A DNA stretch of 42,135 nt. It comes from Methanobacteriota archaeon. Its GTDB lineage: Archaea > Thermoplasmatota > Poseidoniia > Poseidoniales > Poseidoniaceae. Numbering within the stretch: the stretch's first letter is position 1; every line of letters begins with the position of its first letter. The stretch covers positions 16,272-58,406 of the forward strand of contig PBHM01000024.1 of assembly GCA_002719395.1 (NCBI GenBank), given 5' to 3'. This document shows, in pieces, positions 1 to 9,672 of the stretch. The notes beneath the pieces were generated by a model, which was not told the origin of the DNA, did not search any database, and saw nothing but the letters and a program-made list of their open reading frames with translations. The translations under genes were made by a program, and so were the position numbers.

Positions 1-2855
1 TCACCAGAATAAATCGCTTCAAGGGATACTTCGCCATGAATATTTTGAGTCCACAATCCCAAGTCACTGAAAGAAACTGCAGAATAGTTTACTTGAGGAG
101 AAAGACCTTGTTGAATCAACCAAGAATCAGTATCATTTTTCATATACAAATCCACGGATCCTATTTCTGTTTCCCCAACTTCAGTTACAACACTGATTTG
201 GGCATAGAACTCGTCATCAAGGAAAATTTGTGAGGAAGTTTGCATAAAAATTTCCGAGAATATGGCTGTATCATTTCTCGCATAAACAGGACCTATTACC
301 GCCATTTGACTCGAGTAATTTCCAAACAAATCTTCTGCTACAATCCCAAACCAATACCCAACTCCATCAACTAAATTATCGACAAGATGTGTATTTGTCT
401 GATTAGCGATTAAAATTGATTGAAGTTGGGAAAAATCATCGCTTGGATTTAATTCAGTTGTAGCATGGAATAAGTGATAATTACTAATGTAATCATTTTC
501 TAGTAAATTCCACTCCACTGAAATTACACTCCCCTCATCATCTGAAACATCAGAAGCAGTCAATCCTTGAATGATTTCTGGCGGAGCAGGAAATGGAATA
601 CTCACGTTAATTTGATTAGAATAATTTGATACGACGCCCTCGAGATGGAAAGAGCGCACGATATATCGGTAAGATTCGCCGATGTTTACATCCTCATCAA
701 TAAATTGACTATCGCTCACAACAGCGTGAGGATTTTCGTAATCATAAGGCTGTGAATCTAGAGCGCGATACACACGGATCTCTTCTAAGTGCTCGCCAAA
801 TTCAGACATATCATTCCATGTAAGAATCACTGCTTCTGAATCAACTGAGGAAAGTGCTACAATAATCTCAGGGGCTGTGATTGGAACCTCTGCCCCTTGT
901 ATGTAGGTAATGTCCAAATTCTGTATATTCACAATACCTTGATTCGATGAATTAAACGGTAATGGGAGTTCAAAATACCCTGCTTCTGGTTTTGTATGTT
1001 GGTTAATTACGTTCGACAAATTGCCTGAAATTGAGGGGTTGTCACGGACCAAGACATCGAGTGAATAACCAATATTTAGGTAACTAAAATTAAATTCGCC
1101 TGGTACTGTCGAATTCAAATGAAATGATGCCTCGCCCCACTCCAGCCCATATCCATCTAGTTGTGGCGTTGCCACAGCGATTTTATCTCTGACAGGAAAT
1201 AAAGCAGTCATCATCGGATCTTCGATTACTAACTTATCAACTCCATGTGATCCATTTGAGGCATAACCAGAAGCCGACAAATCATTGATGAGGTCGCCAT
1301 CAAAGTCTATACCTATTTCTTGCCAACCGCCAATAAATATGCCTTTTTGCGTTTCTCCAACTATGGATACGTGTTCAAGCAGACTGTCATTATTGAAATC
1401 CAAACCTGCTATTTTTCGAGCATCTGAACCAGGGATTACAACATGCTGAGATGGGCTCGAAGTATTGCTCGCATTGTAGAAATGACGTACTGAAAAGTTA
1501 CCTTCAATTGTAGTATCATTATTGTCAATAGGGATGGTATTGTGTGACAACAAATCGATAATTCCATTGTTGTCATAATCAAAAATAGAGGCTCTATCTA
1601 GGTCGATAAATGTCGGACTCATTTCTGTTTCCAACCCAGAGGGTGTATTTTCAATATAAACCATTGATTTACCGCGATTACCGATGATATCATAATCTCC
1701 GTCTAGATCTACATCGGCCATCATAGCGTTGGACTGTATATAGTCAAATTCAAGAGTGGTCTCTATCAAGGAATTCGAATTTAGATTGTATTCATGAATT
1801 GTCCAATGGTCTGAAGTATCTTTGACGAGTACCAAATCAGGTCCTGAAATACCATTTAATGGTCCTACAAGCAAGTCGTTAACCGTTGCTTGAATGGAAC
1901 CTCCAGAGTTATTTTCCATCACCGGTATTGTAACGGTGCTTGCAAAGGAATTGCCTGTTGATAGTTTGAAGTCGATTCCATCATTTGGTCTAATCGAAAT
2001 AATGTCATAATATCCATCATGGTTTAGGTCACCGAAATCAACATGGGTGACTGAAGATTCAAGCGAAAGGTTTTGCATTGGTAGCAAACCTCCTGTGATT
2101 TTGTTAAATATGTGTAAACAAACCTTTGCATCTAGTAAACTAACAACTGCTATGTCTTTTTTCCCGTCTCCATTAAAGTCCTCTGTGTGAATTGACGTAC
2201 CGTTTTCACATGTTTCAAAATAATTTCCAATTTGAAATCCTGTTGAAGCGTTCCATTCTACAATATTGATCGATTTATTGTATCCAGAAATATTTGAGTC
2301 GTCGGTCAATAATACTAATTCATCATGGCCATCGGCATCAACATCTTTTCCATCAAAATCAATCACGTTCCCTAAGGGTAGAAAGCCTGTGAAAAGTTCT
2401 GATGTAAATTGAATATTAAACTCAATATCTGTAACTTCGGAAGCGGTTGGGAGCATAAATGAACTTGATTGATTGTTTGTTGCATTATAGATGGATTGGC
2501 CGTAATTTAACCCATTCGTGAATGCTGTCTGCCGCCCAAGTTCTCCTTGACTACCACCTCCAAACGACCATTCTCTGATTCCATCGTTATTGATATCGAG
2601 CCAAATTTCTCCCGGAGATGGATTGATTCTTGAATAACTCAACTCAAATTGGGCATTGTTCAGTGTAATGTTTTTACTCAAATTGAGTGAGGATTGTTGA
2701 TTTGTTGTATTACCTTGTAAAGATACTGACTGACTTGAAGAACCATCAGAAAAAGTAGTTACATTGAATACATCATTCGCCGATACGGTTTCAAGCATGA
2801 GCTGGAAAGGTGCCACAAAAATTACCACTACCATCAACAGCACGCGTGTTTGCAT
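1..2855 (-). CDS. Secreted FG-GAP/VCBS-like and fibronectin-III-like surface protein, C-terminus cut by window edge
   Basis: The reading frame starts at an ATG at 2855 and stays open to base 3, so about 951 residues are visible and the C-terminus is missing. Residues 1-26 form a signal peptide: Arg4, a hydrophobic stretch, then a VSA-type cleavage site before Asn-Asp. Residues from about 140 to 560 carry repeated calcium-loop motifs of the FG-GAP/VCBS type, for example DFNGDGKKDIAVV, DLNHDGYYDIISI, DVDLDGDYDII and DYDNNGIIDLL. Such blades normally fold into a beta-propeller. The later part looks like two fibronectin-III-like domains, with phrases such as 'AVILTWNDMSEFGEHLEEIRV' partly visible, plus many N-glycosylation sequons. 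It is transcribed away from the winged-helix gene at 2995. No catalytic motif was seen. An adhesive or binding surface role is inferred; family details would need a profile search. Confidence 0.8.
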   Translation of the reverse strand, partial: MQTRVLLMVVVIFVAPFQLMLETVSANDVFNVTTFSDGSSSQSVSLQGNTTNQQSSLNLSKNITLNNAQFELSYSRINPSPGEIWLDINNDGIREWSFGGGSQGELGRQTAFTNGLNYGQSIYNATNNQSSSFMLPTASEVTDIEFNIQFTSELFTGFLPLGNVIDFDGKDVDADGHDELVLLTDDSNISGYNKSINIVEWNASTGFQIGNYFETCENGTSIHTEDFNGDGKKDIAVVSLLDAKVCLHIFNKITGGLLPMQNLSLESSVTHVDFGDLNHDGYYDIISIRPNDGIDFKLSTGNSFASTVTIPVMENNSGGSIQATVNDLLVGPLNGISGPDLVLVKDTSDHWTIHEYNLNSNSLIETTLEFDYIQSNAMMADVDLDGDYDIIGNRGKSMVYIENTPSGLETEMSPTFIDLDRASIFDYDNNGIIDLLSHNTIPIDNNDTTIEGNFSVRHFYNASNTSSPSQHVVIPGSDARKIAGLDFNNDSLLEHVSIVGETQKGIFIGGWQEIGIDFDGDLINDLSASGYASNGSHGVDKLVIEDPMMTALFPVRDKIAVATPQLDGYGLEWGEASFHLNSTVPGEFNFSYLNIGYSLDVLVRDNPSISGNLSNVINQHTKPEAGYFELPLPFNSSNQGIVNIQNLDITYIQGAEVPITAPEIIVALSSVDSEAVILTWNDMSEFGEHLEEIRVYRALDSQPYDYENPHAVVSDSQFIDEDVNIGESYRYIVRSFHLEGVVSNYSNQINVSIPFPAPPEIIQGLTASDVSDDEGSVISVEWNLLENDYISNYHLFHATTELNPSDDFSQLQSILIANQTNTHLVDNLVDGVGYWFGIVAEDLFGNYSSQMAVIGPVYARNDTAIFSEIFMQTSSQIFLDDEFYAQISVVTEVGETEIGSVDLYMKNDTDSWLIQQGLSPQVNYSAVSFSDLGLWTQNIHGEVSLEAIYSG

Positions 2856-2994
2856 ACAAACCCCTTCCAAGACCCAAGTATACTTCAATTATGTTATGGA
2901 TTGGCAAAGATTTTAATTGAGATGTCTCCTAAAAATCGAGTCTCATCATGAAAAATCGTTATGTTAAGGGAACGTTAGGACCACCCGACGCTGT

Positions 2995-3483
2995 ATGGAA
3001 GACGAGGTGAAATTAAATTTAATTCTTGGTCAAAAGGAATTTGAAATGGTCGGGTCCGAAAGCGAGGTTAAACAAAAATGGGAAGAAATGAAGCAATCTG
3101 ACGAATGGGGTGCTATTTTGGAGAAGATTAAACTTGCGAAGAAAGATACAGAGGCAGCCACAGTTGTCGCAAAAAACGAACTCGGTGCAGATAAATTCGC
3201 TTCACTGATTCATCATTCAAATATCACTACAAAATCTGATAGAATTCTTGCCGCTATTTTTCATTTGCGTGATTTACAGAAGCTAGAGGACTGTCCTCCT
3301 CGAACGATTGAAAAATTATTTGATTCTGCTAATTTAGAAAACCCTGGAAACCTCTCACTCTACATAAATCGGCTCAGAGACAGAGGTTTTCTTACAATTC
3401 CTGAAAAATTTTCTGAAAAGAATCGTTATGTTATTCTCACAGAAGAAGGGCATAGACACCTGAACCAGCGATTTTCTCAGTGA
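2995..3483 (+). CDS. Winged-helix-like putative DNA-binding protein
   Basis: This is a 162-residue soluble protein. The first 75 residues are charged and helical. Residues about 80-155 have the layout of a winged helix: helix 'DRILAAIFHLRD', a turn, helix 'PRTIEKLFDSAN', a recognition-like helix 'NLSLYINRLRDRGFL', then a beta hairpin ending in 'RYVILTEEGHRHL'. The LTEEG ending is typical of archaeal winged-helix domains. The ATG at 2995 is chosen because the upstream ATG at 2948 is in another frame and stops after about 20 codons. The pentapeptide-repeat gene follows after 9 bases, so the two probably form an operon. No specific family is recognised and the regulatory role is an inference. 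Confidence 0.72.
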   Translation: MEDEVKLNLILGQKEFEMVGSESEVKQKWEEMKQSDEWGAILEKIKLAKKDTEAATVVAKNELGADKFASLIHHSNITTKSDRILAAIFHLRDLQKLEDCPPRTIEKLFDSANLENPGNLSLYINRLRDRGFLTIPEKFSEKNRYVILTEEGHRHLNQRFSQ

Positions 3484-3492
3484 GGTTGAACT

Positions 3493-3927
3493 ATGGTAAT
3501 GTCTTCTCCTGACGGTCCAAAGGATGAGGAGGAAAAGTTGGATTTATCATATCAAAACCATACTGGTAGAAACTTTCGTCGAGGTAGACATCCAAACTCA
3601 ACATTCAAGAGAACAATTCTTGATAAGGCGGACCTTACGGAAGCTAATTTTTCTCATTCTGATTTCCGAAAAGCGTCTCTTGTTGAGGCGGATCTTATGA
3701 AATCCTCATTTGATAATTGTGATTTTAGAGGCGCTAATTTGAAGAAAGCAAGACTCAACTTGTCCACATTCAGAAATTGTCAATTTGATGATGCAGATAT
3801 TCGAGGTATTCGTGGAAAATACGCAATCTGGGCAGGAAGTAATTGGTGGGATGCATCATTGGATGATGGTTTGAAAAAAGCCTTAGAAAAAAAATGGCCA
3901 AAAAAAGACTATTCTTCTTCAAAATGA
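3493..3927 (+). CDS. Pentapeptide-repeat protein
   Basis: The product has 144 residues. Residues about 38-105 hold tandem five-residue units of the A(D/N)LXX type: 'TILDKADLTEANFSHSDF', 'ASLVEADLMKSSF', 'CDFRGANLKKARL', 'STFRNCQFDDADI'. Such repeats fold into a right-handed quadrilateral beta-helix. The N-terminus is charged and disordered and there is no signal peptide or membrane helix, so it is cytoplasmic. It starts 9 bases after the winged-helix gene, with a GAGGT ribosome-binding-like sequence spanning the upstream stop. An alternative ATG lies at 3499. Its 3' end overlaps the convergent membrane-protein gene by 19 bases. Some family members mimic DNA and bind gyrase, but nothing here shows that; the function is unknown. 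Confidence 0.8.
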   Translation: MVMSSPDGPKDEEEKLDLSYQNHTGRNFRRGRHPNSTFKRTILDKADLTEANFSHSDFRKASLVEADLMKSSFDNCDFRGANLKKARLNLSTFRNCQFDDADIRGIRGKYAIWAGSNWWDASLDDGLKKALEKKWPKKDYSSSK

Positions 3928-4574
3928 ATCTCCATTGCTTTTCCATTGAGCGCGTTTCTTGCACCAACATTGAACAAAGGTAAGGCTGCAATTAAACCGC
4001 AAATTCCCATACATATTCCACACAAATAAACCTGAAGGGAATACGCTAATTCTAATTGTCCCCCTAGGTGTTCCGCTGCAGCAGATTGTATATTCAGTCC
4101 ACCACCAATGCCTCCAATCAGGGTGATGGCTACTCCAATTAATCCAGTAATTGCGCCCCATTTTCTCAACAGAAAAAGACCTACTCCACCTGCACATATG
4201 AGTAAGGAGCCTGCAAACATCAGTGCCCCTCTGAATAAATAGGCATGATTTGAGCGTGCCTCATCATGAAAGTCCTGATAATCATCAACTGTGAGATTTT
4301 CACCTTGGCTATTTGGAGTTGCTAATAGTGTTTCAATCTCTGAATCTGGAATTTCTTCAATAAACTGGTTTTGCATATCCCCAAAACCAAGAATACCGGT
4401 GAGAAGAGCACCAATTATCATGATGATTCCAATGGTTTTGGGACCTTTTCTATCAACGACTTGAGGAAAGACAGGGGGGCTACTATTGTTTGATTTCTTG
4501 GTTTTTTGGTCGTCTGATAGACGCATGGTAAACGTAGACTTATCACCTGAAGTTGAAGAATTAGCGGCCATCAT
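3909..4574 (-). CDS. Four-helix membrane protein of unknown function
   Basis: The product has 221 residues with two consecutive start methionines. A charged cytoplasmic-like N-terminus (about 45 residues, rich in Ser, Thr and Lys) precedes a first membrane helix ('TIGIIMIIGALLTGILGFG'), then a roughly 50-residue acidic loop, then three closely spaced helices: 'GALMFAGSLLICAGGVGLFLL', 'WGAITGLIGVAITLIGGIGG' and 'LQVYLCGICMGICGLIAALPL'. It ends in an acidic 'HFEEE' tail. The start ATG overlaps the stop of the thioesterase gene (ATGA at 4571-4574), and GGAGG at 4579-4583 is a good ribosome-binding site, so the two are translationally coupled. No family is recognised. Confidence 0.75.
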   Translation of the reverse strand: MMAANSSTSGDKSTFTMRLSDDQKTKKSNNSSPPVFPQVVDRKGPKTIGIIMIIGALLTGILGFGDMQNQFIEEIPDSEIETLLATPNSQGENLTVDDYQDFHDEARSNHAYLFRGALMFAGSLLICAGGVGLFLLRKWGAITGLIGVAITLIGGIGGGLNIQSAAAEHLGGQLELAYSLQVYLCGICMGICGLIAALPLFNVGARNALNGKAMEIHFEEE

Positions 4575-4987
4575 GCTTCCTCCTTACATGCTTTCAATCC
4601 CTCTGATAAAAACGGAGGAATCGGAATTGGTGTTAGTAACTCCATATCGATACAAACAGTAACGTGACTACTTTTCCAAACCATGATTGCATCTTGATTA
4701 AACAAACGATATTCCCAGGTACAAGAGGTTCGGCCTACCTTGGAGAGCCAAATTTTGGCGGTGATGGTGTCGCCGTATCGAAGTGGATGTGTAAAATCGG
4801 TTTCAGCATGAACAATTGGAAAACCCATGCCATGTTTTTCCAATATCTCTGGGTATGAAACCCCACAAATGTGGCTCCATGCCTCCTCAAAAAAACGATG
4901 TGATAAATCGTAAATTCGGGGGAAATAGGCGATTTTTGCACTATCGATCATTGGATAGTCCACGCGCCTGTGAAGAGTAACCGCCAT
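4571..4987 (-). CDS. Hotdog-fold acyl-CoA thioesterase, YbgC/4-hydroxybenzoyl-CoA thioesterase-like
   Basis: With the ATG at 4987 the protein is 138 residues, the normal size for single-hotdog thioesterases. The open frame continues upstream to 5170, but that extension would run over the divergent metF start and lacks hotdog features. The N-terminal part has the family pattern: 'RVDYPMIDSAKIAYFPRIYDLSHRFFEEAW', shown here as two pieces RVDYPMIDSAKIAYF and PRIYDLSHRFFEEAW, with Asp15 in the catalytic position, followed by 'GMGFPIVHAETDFTHPLRYGD' (central strand and turn) and the beta strands 'IWLSKVGRTSCTWEYRLF'. It probably hydrolyses an acyl-CoA thioester in the cytoplasm; the substrate cannot be read from sequence. 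The downstream membrane-protein gene overlaps its stop codon. Confidence 0.82.
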   Translation of the reverse strand: MAVTLHRRVDYPMIDSAKIAYFPRIYDLSHRFFEEAWSHICGVSYPEILEKHGMGFPIVHAETDFTHPLRYGDTITAKIWLSKVGRTSCTWEYRLFNQDAIMVWKSSHVTVCIDMELLTPIPIPPFLSEGLKACKEEA

Positions 4988-5057
4988 GGTACGTCCAAGC
5001 AGAGAACCTTCATCAAGAATTGTGAAGGGTTCAAAATGATGAAGCCTTGCGGTTAGC

Positions 5058-6014
5058 GTGGACGTCGCTTCATTATACAGGAACGCTCCGGGTGGTCTTC
5101 CATTTTCTCTGGAAATACTTCCTCCCAACAGAGGGCTTGGCTTGAATAATATCCACGATTTTTTCAACAATCTCCACGAGTGGTTGCCAGCATTTGTGAG
5201 TGTGACCTATCATCAAGCGCACAAAATCGATATCATTGATGATAATGGCCAAATGGAGCAAATTTGGAACCGAAAAAAACCAGGAACGCTTGGCGTTTGT
5301 GCTATGCTAAAATTTCAGTACGGACTCAATGTCATCCCACATGTCATCTGTGGAGGATTTTCGAAATTTGAGTCCGAGGATTTCTTAGTAGACCTAGATT
5401 ACCTTGGACTAAAACATATCTTAGCTCTTCGTGGCGATCCAAATAAAACTGAAACCCAATTTAACCCTCACCCACAAGGATACGCATACGCCAACGAATT
5501 GGTTGAACAAATTGTTGACATGAATGCAGGAAAGTATGTTGAAGATGTCAAGGAGGCTCGGCCAACGGATTTTCAAATCGGAGTTGCAGGCTATCCAGAA
5601 GTGCATGCTGAAGCTATGAATTTACACGATGATGTCACTAATCTAAAGCGTAAAATAACCTCTGGCGCCTCATTTGTTATCACACAAATGTTCTTTGATA
5701 ATACATGCTTTTTTCAATTTGATAAAATGTGTCGTGAGATGGACATCCATGTGCCTCTTATTCCTGGCATCAAAGTAATTACTTCGAAGAGACAATTGGA
5801 AGTTTTGCCTGAAATTTTTGGAACTAAATTGCCAAAAAAATTAGTGGATGATGTTATGGCCTGTGAAACGGATGAAGAAGTCTGTCAAGTTGGTATTGCA
5901 CATGCTGTTAATCAGACAAAAGAATTACTTGAGTATGGCGTTGTTGGTGTTCATTTTTTCACAATGAATAACAGTCAAGTTTTCAACCAAGTGCTACAGC
6001 AATTCCAAGAGTGA
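5058..6014 (+). CDS. metF: 5,10-methylenetetrahydrofolate reductase
   Basis: The enzyme reduces 5,10-methylene-tetrahydrofolate to 5-methyl-tetrahydrofolate with FAD, supplying the methyl group to the MetH encoded next. The 318-residue product matches the single-domain bacterial size. Visible family signatures are 'FSLEILPP' with the catalytic Glu19 (the SFEFFPP motif in E. coli), 'VSVTYHQAH', 'LALRGDPN' with Asp127 that contacts the flavin and folate in family members, 'IGVAGYPEVH', and 'ASFVITQMFFDN'. The start is a GTG at 5058; it places the SLE motif at the usual distance from the N-terminus and no in-frame ATG fits. metH follows after 6 bases, so the pair is an operon. The 70-base gap to the divergent thioesterase gene should hold the promoters. 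No SAM or cobalamin riboswitch was seen there. Confidence 0.95.
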   Translation: MDVASLYRNAPGGLPFSLEILPPNRGLGLNNIHDFFNNLHEWLPAFVSVTYHQAHKIDIIDDNGQMEQIWNRKKPGTLGVCAMLKFQYGLNVIPHVICGGFSKFESEDFLVDLDYLGLKHILALRGDPNKTETQFNPHPQGYAYANELVEQIVDMNAGKYVEDVKEARPTDFQIGVAGYPEVHAEAMNLHDDVTNLKRKITSGASFVITQMFFDNTCFFQFDKMCREMDIHVPLIPGIKVITSKRQLEVLPEIFGTKLPKKLVDDVMACETDEEVCQVGIAHAVNQTKELLEYGVVGVHFFTMNNSQVFNQVLQQFQE

Positions 6015-6020
6015 TACGCT

Positions 6021-9000
6021 ATGCCATCCATTGATGATTTGGAAAAATTGTGTCAAGAGAGAATTCTCATTATCGATGGTGCAATGGGAACAATGATTCA
6101 ACAATATAAGTTGGATGAAAATGATTTCAGAGATGCATCATTAAAGGAACATGCTATTGATTTGAAGGGAAATAATGAAATGCTAAACATTACTCAACCC
6201 CAGATTATTGAAGAAATCCATGCTAAGTATCTCAGTGCAGGTGCAGATATCATAGAAACAAACACCTTCGGAGCAACCAGCATCGCACAATCGGAATATG
6301 ATTTAAGTGACCGTGCTTATGAAATGAATCTACAAGCAGCAAGAATCGCTAAAGAAGCCGTTTACAAACATCAGCAAGTTACTGGAAGAATGGGATGGGT
6401 GGCCGGGGCGGTTGGTCCGACAAACGTGACCTTGTCCGCTTCCTCTGATGTGGAAGATTCCGCTTCAAGAGCCGCTACTTGGGACGAGGTTTACGATGCT
6501 TATCTTGAACAAATCCTCGCTCTTATAGAAGGGGGTTGTGATATCATTTTGATTGAGACTATATTTGATGTTCTCAACGCAAAGGCTGCGATAAAGGCAA
6601 CTCTAGACGCATTTGATATGAAAAAAGTGGAACTACCAATTATCATCTCAGTCACATTCATTCAAGAAGAGGGCGATAGAACCGTTTTTGGACAGAGTGT
6701 TGAGGCGTTTTGGACAACTGTCAAACATGCCAAACCATTCTGTATTGGAATCAATTGTGGTCTAGGAGCGACAGGTTTGAGAAGTAAATTATCTACTCTA
6801 GCCCAAATATGTGATACTCGAACTCACATATATCCAAATGCAGGTTTACCAAATCCTCTATCTCCCTCTGGCTTTGATGAAACACCTCCAATCACAGCTG
6901 CTCATATTGCTTCTTTAGTCAAAGAGGGGTTGTTGAATATGGTTGGTGGTTGCTGTGGAACCACACCAGATCATATCCAAGCAATTCATGATTCCGTTCA
7001 GGGGTTAAGCCCGAGAATACCAGGTGAAATTATTGAAATTCCGACCTATGCGGGATTGGATACATGTACCATTTTTCCCGACTCTAATCTGATTATGGTT
7101 GGCGAACGAACAAACGTAACCGGTTCAGCTCAATTTCGTAGACTCATCACCTCGCAAGATTTTGAAAACGCTGTAGAAGTTGCGAAAGAACAAATCCAGA
7201 ATGGCGCTAATATTATCGATGTAAATATGGATGAAGGTTTGATAGAAAGTGAGATGGTCATGACCAGATTTCTGAATATGTTAGCCACCGAACCTGACAT
7301 TGCATCGGTCCCAGTAATGATCGATTCTTCAAAATGGAGTGTGCTCGAAGCCGGACTCAAATGCGTACAGGGTAAACCGATTGTAAATTCGATTTCCCTC
7401 AAGGAAGGGGAGACCGTTTTCTTGGAACAAGCCAAGATGATTCATCGATATGGGGCGGCTGTAGTTGTAATGGGTTTTGATGAAAAAGGCGAAGCAGAAA
7501 GCGTTGAGCGGAAAGTAGAAATCGCAACAAGAGCACAGAACCTTTTGGTAGACAAGATTGGATTTAGTCCATCAGACATCATTCATGACCCAAACGTATT
7601 GGCTGTCGCAACGGGTATGGCTGAGCATGATAATTTCGCTAAGAATTACATTGATGCAACCAGATTAATTCGCGAAAAATTCCCACAATCAATGGTGAGC
7701 GGGGGCATCAGCAATCTGTCTTTTTCATTCAGAGGAAATGACACTGTCCGTCAAGCTATGCATGCCGCTTTTTTGCATCATGCAATCAATGCAGGGTTAA
7801 CGATGGGGATTGTAAATCCAGCACATCTTACGATTTACGAAGATATTGAACAATCATTGTTGGAAATGGTGGAGGACATCATCTTGAACCGGCGAACTGA
7901 TGCAACGGAGCAGCTTGTTTCAATGGCTGACACTTTTTCAAAACAGAAACAGGTTACAGAAAATGCACAAAAATGGAGAGAACAAGGTGTCAAAGAACGC
8001 TTAGCCCATGCGCTAGTCCACGGAATTACTGAATTCATCGAAAGTGACGTTTCTGAAGCCTATGAAGAGGTTGGAGATGCTCTCAGTATCATTGAAGGCC
8101 CGCTCATGGATGGGATGAATATTGTTGGGGATTTATTCGGATCGGGAAAGATGTTTCTTCCTCAAGTGGTCAAAAGTGCCAGGGTCATGAAAAAAGCAGT
8201 CGCTTGGTTAGAGCCACGAATGCATGGCGGTGAAACCGAACAGAAAAAGCGGGCAGAGGTAGTATTGGCTACTGTAAAAGGTGATGTTCATGACATTGGA
8301 AAAAATATTGTCGGCATCGTTTTGCAGTGCAATGATTACAATGTTCACGACCTTGGTGTCATGGTCCCTCTTTCAACAATCATGGACAAAGTAGAGGAAG
8401 TACAAGCCGATGTGCTTGGTTTGTCTGGTTTGATTACACCATCCCTTGACGAGATGATCAAAGTTGCAAAGGAAATGCAAACCAGGGGGATGGATATCCC
8501 ATTGCTCATTGGAGGAGCTACTACTTCTCGCCAGCATACGGCAGTGAGAATCAATCCAGCATACGACAAAGAGGTTGTACACGTAAAAGATGCATCATTG
8601 ATTTCGGGAGTACTCAATCAATTATTAGATTCTGAAAAGAGGATCGAATTTAGAAAAACATTAGAGAATGAAAATAAACGACTGACTGCACTCTATGAGA
8701 GAAGAATCAATCAACCTCTACTCACGCTAGAGAAAGCAAGAGCAAAGAAACCTATCCTAACATTCAATGAACAGACATCACTGATTCCCCCATTTGTTGG
8801 AGTCAAGGAATTCGATCTTACCCTCGAAGATGTAAAGCCGTATATCGATTGGAATTTCTTTTTCACTGCATGGGATATGAAAGGAAAATACCCCGAAATC
8901 CTCTCTCATCCCCAAAAAGGTGAGGCTGCGAGAGATCTGTTTGAAGGTGGAAAGAAAATGTTAGAAAAGGTCATGCAAAATCAGACTTTGAATATCAAAG

Positions 9001-9668
9001 CCATCGCTGGATTTTGGCCCGCTTATTCGGAAGGTGATGACCTCGTTATTCAGGATGAGGATGAAAAAAGATTCTGTTTTCTAAGACAACAAAGAGACGC
9101 AGGTAAACACAATTATTGCTTATCAGACTTTGTGGCACCACAAACTGAAGAATTTCAGGACCATGTAGGTGCTTTTGCGGTTGCTATTCATGGAACTGAA
9201 ATCCTTGCTCAACAATATGAAGATGAAAATGATGACTATAATTCGATTATGGTCAAGGCTATTTCAGACAGGCTTGCAGAAGCCACTGCAGAAAAATTAC
9301 ACCAGATAATTCGTGAAAAATGGGGCTTTCCCGATGATGAAGATATGAATCATGAACGATTGATGAAAGCAGATTATCGCTCGATTAGGCCGGCTTTTGG
9401 TTATCCTGCCTGTCCTGATCACAGTGATAAACGATCTTTATTCGCCCTTTTAGATGCGAAATCCCATGGATTCAAACTTACTGAATCCTGTGCTACTTAT
9501 CCTGCTTCAAGTGTTTCGGGGTTATACTTCGGTCACCCGGAAGCGAAATACTTCGGTATCAACCGAATCGATGAAGGGCAAGTCATGGACTTGGCTCAAC
9601 GCAAACGCATGCCTCGACGTGAAGTCGAGTATTGGCTGGCATCCATTATCGACTATGACCCAAATTGA
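6021..9668 (+). CDS. metH: Cobalamin-dependent methionine synthase, full four-module form
   Basis: This cytoplasmic enzyme moves a methyl group from 5-methyl-tetrahydrofolate through cobalamin to homocysteine, making methionine. At 1215 residues it is close to E. coli MetH. Module 1 (about 1-330) binds homocysteine; its zinc ligands are Cys246, Cys311 and Cys312. Module 2 (about 350-620) binds folate, beginning with '[14 protein letters not shown]'. Module 3 has the helical cap (about 640-735) and the B12 domain with DVHDIG at 755-760, where His757 is the expected lower cobalt ligand. Module 4 (about 895-1215) is the SAM-dependent reactivation domain with '[15 protein letters not shown]' and 'HPEAKYFGI'. 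All key residues are intact. It is co-oriented with metF and ends 4 bases before the convergent surface-protein gene. The complete bacterial-style architecture contrasts with the short core MetE common in archaea and suggests past transfer. Confidence 0.97.
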   Translation: MPSIDDLEKLCQERILIIDGAMGTMIQQYKLDENDFRDASLKEHAIDLKGNNEMLNITQPQIIEEIHAKYLSAGADIIETNTFGATSIAQSEYDLSDRAYEMNLQAARIAKEAVYKHQQVTGRMGWVAGAVGPTNVTLSASSDVEDSASRAATWDEVYDAYLEQILALIEGGCDIILIETIFDVLNAKAAIKATLDAFDMKKVELPIIISVTFIQEEGDRTVFGQSVEAFWTTVKHAKPFCIGINCGLGATGLRSKLSTLAQICDTRTHIYPNAGLPNPLSPSGFDETPPITAAHIASLVKEGLLNMVGGCCGTTPDHIQAIHDSVQGLSPRIPGEIIEIPTYAGLDTCTIFPDSNLIMVGERTNVTGSAQFRRLITSQDFENAVEVAKEQIQNGANIIDVNMDEGLIESEMVMTRFLNMLATEPDIASVPVMIDSSKWSVLEAGLKCVQGKPIVNSISLKEGETVFLEQAKMIHRYGAAVVVMGFDEKGEAESVERKVEIATRAQNLLVDKIGFSPSDIIHDPNVLAVATGMAEHDNFAKNYIDATRLIREKFPQSMVSGGISNLSFSFRGNDTVRQAMHAAFLHHAINAGLTMGIVNPAHLTIYEDIEQSLLEMVEDIILNRRTDATEQLVSMADTFSKQKQVTENAQKWREQGVKERLAHALVHGITEFIESDVSEAYEEVGDALSIIEGPLMDGMNIVGDLFGSGKMFLPQVVKSARVMKKAVAWLEPRMHGGETEQKKRAEVVLATVKGDVHDIGKNIVGIVLQCNDYNVHDLGVMVPLSTIMDKVEEVQADVLGLSGLITPSLDEMIKVAKEMQTRGMDIPLLIGGATTSRQHTAVRINPAYDKEVVHVKDASLISGVLNQLLDSEKRIEFRKTLENENKRLTALYERRINQPLLTLEKARAKKPILTFNEQTSLIPPFVGVKEFDLTLEDVKPYIDWNFFFTAWDMKGKYPEILSHPQKGEAARDLFEGGKKMLEKVMQNQTLNIKAIAGFWPAYSEGDDLVIQDEDEKRFCFLRQQRDAGKHNYCLSDFVAPQTEEFQDHVGAFAVAIHGTEILAQQYEDENDDYNSIMVKAISDRLAEATAEKLHQIIREKWGFPDDEDMNHERLMKADYRSIRPAFGYPACPDHSDKRSLFALLDAKSHGFKLTESCATYPASSVSGLYFGHPEAKYFGINRIDEGQVMDLAQRKRMPRREVEYWLASIIDYDPN

Positions 9669-9672
9669 ATAC

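Noticed and set aside
2948..3013. Small upstream frame before the winged-helix gene
   Set aside because: It has about 21 codons, is out of frame, and overlaps the gene start without its own ribosome-binding site.
4988..5057. SAM or cobalamin riboswitch before metF-metH
   Set aside because: The gap is only 70 bases and part must serve the divergent promoter; I see no B12-box-like sequence or SAM-aptamer helices.
4571..5170. Longer thioesterase starting at 5170
   Set aside because: The extra 61 residues overlap the metF coding start, have no hotdog-fold features, and the ATG at 4987 gives the standard family length.
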